A DNA stretch of 37,254 nt from SAR324 cluster bacterium. Lineage in GTDB: Bacteria; SAR324; JACQKK01. Where the stretch lies: positions 1 through 37,254 of the forward strand of contig JACZRV010000025.1 of assembly GCA_022574555.1 (NCBI GenBank). Direction: 5' to 3'. The notes below the pieces were generated by a model. The model saw only the letters and a list, made by a program, of their open reading frames with translations. It searched no databases and had not been told where the DNA came from. Every line of letters begins with the position of its first letter. The first letter of the stretch is position 1. The translations under genes were made by a program, and so were the position numbers. Below, piece after piece: positions 34,498 to 37,254 of this stretch.

Positions 34498-34722
34498 TCA
34501 TCTGCAGCGACGCCATGCCGTTTTTGAACAGGGCCGTTTTTGAACAGGGCCGTTTTTGAACAGGTGTCGCCGGTCCTGGTCCGGTATGCTCCCCACCTTC
34601 GCGTTCATCTGTTCCACGAGCTTGAGCAAACCGTCTTTGTCCAACGGTCCCATGAATCCCTCCAGCACAGAATCGAAATTGTCCTGATCCAGCGCGGTCA
34701 CCAATTCGTCCACTTGACTCAT
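34498..34722 (-). CDS. Small acidic protein with frameshifted C-terminus
   Basis: This 74-residue protein (SQVDELVTALDQDNFDSVLE at its start) is not a family I recognise. It is acidic and mostly helical. ATG 34722 has GAGGG five bases upstream, a good ribosome-binding site. The current tail HLFKNGPVQKRPCSKTAWRRCR is encoded across three copies of a 16-bp repeat. With one copy the frame would read HLFKNG followed by MASLQMIAGGM and stop at 34481, giving a smooth 69-residue protein; I think that is the ancestral form. The gene lies about 150 bases before cheZ on the same strand and may belong to that transcript. Confidence 0.6.
   Translation of the reverse strand: MSQVDELVTALDQDNFDSVLEGFMGPLDKDGLLKLVEQMNAKVGSIPDQDRRHLFKNGPVQKRPCSKTAWRRCR
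34517..34564. repeat. Three perfect tandem copies of a 16-bp unit
   Basis: GCCGTTTTTGAACAGG repeats exactly at 34517-34532, 34533-34548 and 34549-34564. Because 16 is not a multiple of three, each added copy changes the reading frame of the overlapping small gene. One or four copies restore the putative original C-terminus. Confidence 0.95.
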
Positions 34723-34895
34723 ATGGCCCTCGGCGTTGGGGATTTACCAGACTATCCTCCAGGTATAAACGCCGATTGGTGACCGGAAGTTCCCAGTGTG
34801 AGACAAATCCGGATCGAATAATTCGTAGTAAATTTCGGCGGCCAGACGATTCGGAGCCCGGCCCGAATCCTCAGCAAAACCGCCCAGTTTCAGGT

Positions 34896-35918
34896 TCAGG
34901 CGGCGGCCCGGAACGCATCGACAAACGTTTTCCATTTGTTTTCGGGCTCGCCTTCGGGGATGGGAAAATAGAGCGAAACCCGGCCCAACAGACCTTCGTA
35001 CCGGTTGCGCAGGGCTCCGGGCAATTCCGCCGGCGAGGCGACCACGGCAAACTGCTCCACCATCTCGTCGGTGATCTTATCCGGCATCGCCGCCCACTCC
35101 CCTGCCCTGGCCATCAGTTTCAATTCGTCGCCCAGGGCTTCATACCCGTGATGTTCCAGAACAGCCCGGTAATTGGACGTGGAGGCGTAGAAGGAAATCT
35201 GGCTTCGCACTTCGGCGTGGGAGCGATCCATTTCGGCCTGCGTATCTCCCGTAACGGCGAAGACCGGCGCGTACAAATCCAGGTCGTGCACGCTTTTCCC
35301 GCGCGTTCGGGCACCCTCGTCGAGATTGGTGCGAATCACCTCCTTGAGGTAGCTCACCGAATGAAACGGATGGACGTGGAAGCCGTCCGCCACCTCGCCC
35401 GCCGCCCGGGTGATGGTGGGGTTCACGCCGGCCAGATAGATCGGGATATGGGGATGGTCCAGGGGTCCGGGATTGAAGAAGGGGTTGATCAGCCTGAACT
35501 GGTAGAATTCGCCCTGATGTTCGGGCTTGGCTCCGGTCTGAAACGTGTTCCAGATCGCACGCACGCACCGGATGTAATCCTTGGCCCGGGCCGCGGGCCT
35601 CTCGAAGGGCATGGAAAATCGCCGTTCCACGTGGGCTCGCACCTGAGTGCCCAGACCCAGTCGAAACCGTCCGCCGCTGCCATGCTGCAGGTCCCAGGCG
35701 GCGATAGCGGTAGCGAAGGGACTGCGGCCGAAGGCCACCACGATATTGGTGCCGATCTCCAGGGTTTTGGTGGCCGCCGCGGCCAGGGCCAGGGGCATGA
35801 GAGGGTCGTGGGCGGACTCGAAGGACCACACGCCGTCGAAGCCCAGCGCCTCGAAACGGCGAGCCTGTTCGGCCACCCTGGGCAAGTAAAAGTCGCGTAT
35901 TTGAGTATCCAGTTTCAT
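34896..35918 (-). CDS. LLM-class (luciferase-like, F420-type) oxidoreductase
   Basis: The 340-residue TIM-barrel protein belongs to the bacterial luciferase-like family and resembles the TIGR03617 F420-dependent group. Visible hallmarks are FEALGFDGVWSFESAHDP, the strand TLEIGTNIVVAFGRSPFATA, GRFRLGLGTQVRAHVERRF, the P-I-Y-L-A-G-V-N-P block (IPIYLAGVNPTITRAAGEV), and GFHVHPF. It probably transfers hydride using F420 or FMN; I cannot tell which, and no F420-synthesis gene is present. The substrate is unknown. It sits between the two paralogous SDR genes on the same strand, which hints at a shared lipid or xenobiotic degradation role. Confidence 0.82.
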   Translation of the reverse strand: MKLDTQIRDFYLPRVAEQARRFEALGFDGVWSFESAHDPLMPLALAAAATKTLEIGTNIVVAFGRSPFATAIAAWDLQHGSGGRFRLGLGTQVRAHVERRFSMPFERPAARAKDYIRCVRAIWNTFQTGAKPEHQGEFYQFRLINPFFNPGPLDHPHIPIYLAGVNPTITRAAGEVADGFHVHPFHSVSYLKEVIRTNLDEGARTRGKSVHDLDLYAPVFAVTGDTQAEMDRSHAEVRSQISFYASTSNYRAVLEHHGYEALGDELKLMARAGEWAAMPDKITDEMVEQFAVVASPAELPGALRNRYEGLLGRVSLYFPIPEGEPENKWKTFVDAFRAAA

Positions 35919-35995
35919 GGCTGTCGGCTATGAAATCTATGAAATAATATGGCGGCGAGGGACGGGCGGCGAAACAGAAACCTGACCCGAAGGGC

Positions 35996-36751
35996 TCAGG
36001 AAAACCACAAGCCCCCGTTGGGGCTGATGATCTGGCCGGTGACATAGCCCGCTTCCGGCGAGCACAGATAAGCGATGGCCGCAGCGATATCTTCCGGCTG
36101 CCCGAAGTGCTTGGCGGGGATCGCGGCCCGCATCCGTTCCAGCCGGTCGGCCCCGAACACCTGGATCATGTCGGTATCGATGACCCCCGGCGCCACGCAA
36201 TTGGCTGTGATGCCCTTGGAGGCATACTCCAACGCGATGCTGCGCACCAACCCCAGTAACGCCGCCTTGGCCGCGGCATACGATGAGCCACGGGGATAGC
36301 CGGCAGTGGCGGCGATGCTGGAGGTACAAACCAACCGCCCCCAGCCCTCGGTCAGCATGGGGCCGATGGTGGCCTGCATGTAATGAAACGCGCCCTCCAC
36401 GTGCACGGCGAATTGCCGGCGCAGATGAGCCACGTTTTCCTCGTGGAAGGGAGAAGGCTCGCCGATGATCCCGGCGTTGCAAACGGCGATCGCTGGGGCG
36501 CCCAGTGCGGCGGCGGTATCATCGACCGATCGCCGCACCGCGTCGGCGTCGGTTACGTCCACTTCCAGCGCCAGCGCGCGGCGTCCCAGGCTTTCCACAC
36601 GGCGGGCGGTTTCACCGGCGGTTTGGCCATCGATGTCGACCGCTGCGATATCCGCGCCCGCCTCGGCCAGTCTGAGTGCGGTGGCCCGACCGATACCCCC
36701 GCCCGCACCGGTGACGATGGCAACCTTGCCCTGCAATGTGGAACCGGTCAT
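35996..36751 (-). CDS. Short-chain dehydrogenase/reductase (second paralogue)
   Basis: The 251-residue classical SDR has the cofactor loop VTGAGGGIGRATAL, acidic VDIDGQTAG (NAD preference), CNAGIIGEPSPF, catalytic S-Y-K in SSIAA...SYAAAKAAL, and the C-terminal GYVTGQIISPNGGLWFS. The ATG at 36751 has GGGAGG about nine bases upstream. A much longer open frame continues upstream to 37036 but it is not protein-like. It shares many blocks with the SDR at 32704-33459, including the near-identical ending, so the pair arose by duplication. The substrate is unknown. Confidence 0.87.
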   Translation of the reverse strand: MTGSTLQGKVAIVTGAGGGIGRATALRLAEAGADIAAVDIDGQTAGETARRVESLGRRALALEVDVTDADAVRRSVDDTAAALGAPAIAVCNAGIIGEPSPFHEENVAHLRRQFAVHVEGAFHYMQATIGPMLTEGWGRLVCTSSIAATAGYPRGSSYAAAKAALLGLVRSIALEYASKGITANCVAPGVIDTDMIQVFGADRLERMRAAIPAKHFGQPEDIAAAIAYLCSPEAGYVTGQIISPNGGLWFS

Positions 36752-36941
36752 GTGGGCCACCCTCCCGCGAAATTCAAAATCCTGCCGCTTACGCGCCTCA
36801 CCATAGGGCACATCACCATAGGGCATATAGGGGTGGATGTCTTCCCCGGAGGGCAAAGCGGAGGGGATATCTAAATTAAACCAGCAATGTAAAGCAGACG
36901 TAGTGTTGTGCCGAGTGTTGTGCCGGCGGCTGTGTTGCGGT

Positions 36942-37055
36942 AAAGCCGGTACTCGGGAGAAACCGCACATCGTCCCGGGCGGAAACCATTTCGTCTTCAT
37001 CCAGATCCCCACCGAAAAGGTGATGAATTGGATCACCCGCTACAGCAAATCATAG
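36942..37055 (+). pseudogene. C-terminal remnant of an alpha/beta hydrolase
   Basis: This frame reads KPHIVPGGNHFVFIQIPTEK then VMNWITRYSKS and a TAG at 37053-37055. G-G-N-H-F-V-F-I-Q is the catalytic-histidine region at the end of an alpha/beta hydrolase. The sequence upstream (36890-36940) is a short-repeat stretch with no hydrolase character, and no start or nucleophile elbow exists. I read it as a truncated leftover. It overlaps the stop of the restriction-enzyme gene by 6 bases. Confidence 0.5.
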
Positions 37056-37254
37056 GGCAGGCTGTTCGAGGTAGGCGACAACTTCTGCTGATATTTCGTC
37101 TGCTGTTTTGTTGTTTAAGCGTTCAACTTTATCGGCCCACGGCCGCCCAGGGTGCAGCGTATCCCATGTCGATTTCATCTGGCCTCGCCGGGCCTTACCT
37201 TGGTCATGGTGGCCAAACCCGTCAACAAGTATATTCCACACCGGCCGGAATGAT
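37050..37254 (-). CDS. Eco29kI-type restriction endonuclease, C-terminal part (cut by window edge)
   Basis: The frame is open to the right edge and encodes at least 67 residues, including FRPVWNILVDGFGHHDQGK, GQMKSTWDTLHPGRPWADK and a helical tail ending YLEQPAL. The blocks WN..VDGFG.HD and S.WD.LHPGR.WA are the C-terminal signature of Eco29kI-family GIY-YIG restriction endonucleases. The catalytic GIY-YIG segment lies beyond the window, so activity cannot be judged, and the partner methyltransferase is not seen. The region beside the hydrolase remnant suggests gain or rearrangement at this edge. Confidence 0.7.
   Translation of the reverse strand, partial: SFRPVWNILVDGFGHHDQGKARRGQMKSTWDTLHPGRPWADKVERLNNKTADEISAEVVAYLEQPAL

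Noticed and set aside
36752..37036. N-terminal extension of the second SDR
   Set aside because: The open frame upstream of 36751 is low-complexity and a strong ribosome-binding site sits before ATG 36751.
1..37254. CRISPR array, tRNA or rRNA genes
   Set aside because: No regularly spaced repeats with spacers, and no tRNA-like T-loop or rRNA segments were seen on either strand.

Overview
The window is 37,254 bases of GC-rich (clearly above 55% by eye), densely coded bacterial chromosome. The gene content points to a Gram-negative proteobacterium: EI-Ntr (PtsP), CheZ, an outer-membrane-type lipoprotein, a Tat-exported TRAP binding protein, a SahR-like regulator beside a cobalamin-dependent MetH, and the mureinoplasmic flippase MurJ. 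CheZ and PtsP together favour a gammaproteobacterium-like or broader proteobacterial host. I cannot fix the lineage from this sequence; there is no rRNA or tRNA gene to help. No CRISPR array, prophage or complete insertion sequence is visible. The left edge has the tail of a transposase and the right edge the tail of an Eco29kI-type restriction enzyme.

Layout. 1-1315: transposase tail and a penicillin-binding/beta-lactamase-fold serine hydrolase. 1652-7213: a plus-strand housekeeping run, ptsP, holA and murJ. 7466-11000: a DpgC-like crotonase-fold oxygenase, then a small exported cupin and lysS on the minus strand. 11332-20544: a TRAP transporter (dctP, a TM2-DctQ fusion, dctM) followed at once by hyi (hydroxypyruvate isomerase). 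Next comes a three-gene envelope cassette: a membrane alkaline-phosphatase/sulfatase-superfamily protein, a 68-residue membrane protein, and a protein with a kinase-like half and a methyltransferase half. Then comes glxR/garR (tartronate semialdehyde reductase). 20614-25201: a palindromic repeat element, a gamma-glutamylcyclotransferase-like protein, a DUF4384-type exported protein, a HAD phosphatase, an exported glutathione-peroxidase-like protein and a DUF4382 lipoprotein. 25383-29951: metH and its probable SahR-type regulator. 29952-30424: non-coding sequence rich in inverted repeats. 30425-32535: hflX overlapping a Nit-type amidase. 32704-36751: two paralogous short-chain dehydrogenases enclosing cheZ, a small gene damaged or varied by a 16-bp triple repeat, and an LLM-class oxidoreductase. 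36942-37254: an alpha/beta-hydrolase remnant facing the restriction-enzyme tail.

How genes work together. TRAP import, Hyi and GlxR fit uptake of a small hydroxy/keto acid and its conversion through hydroxypyruvate and tartronate semialdehyde to glycerate; Gcl and glycerate kinase are not in the window. SahR and MetH belong to S-adenosylmethionine/homocysteine recycling. The three-gene cassette between hyi and glxR looks like an envelope-glycan or lipid modification unit and is the least understood part of the window. No single feature proves a new system. The best leads are that cassette (especially the kinase-like/methyltransferase fusion), the TM2-DctQ fusion, the DpgC-like enzyme outside an antibiotic cluster, and the slippage-prone 16-bp repeat beside cheZ.
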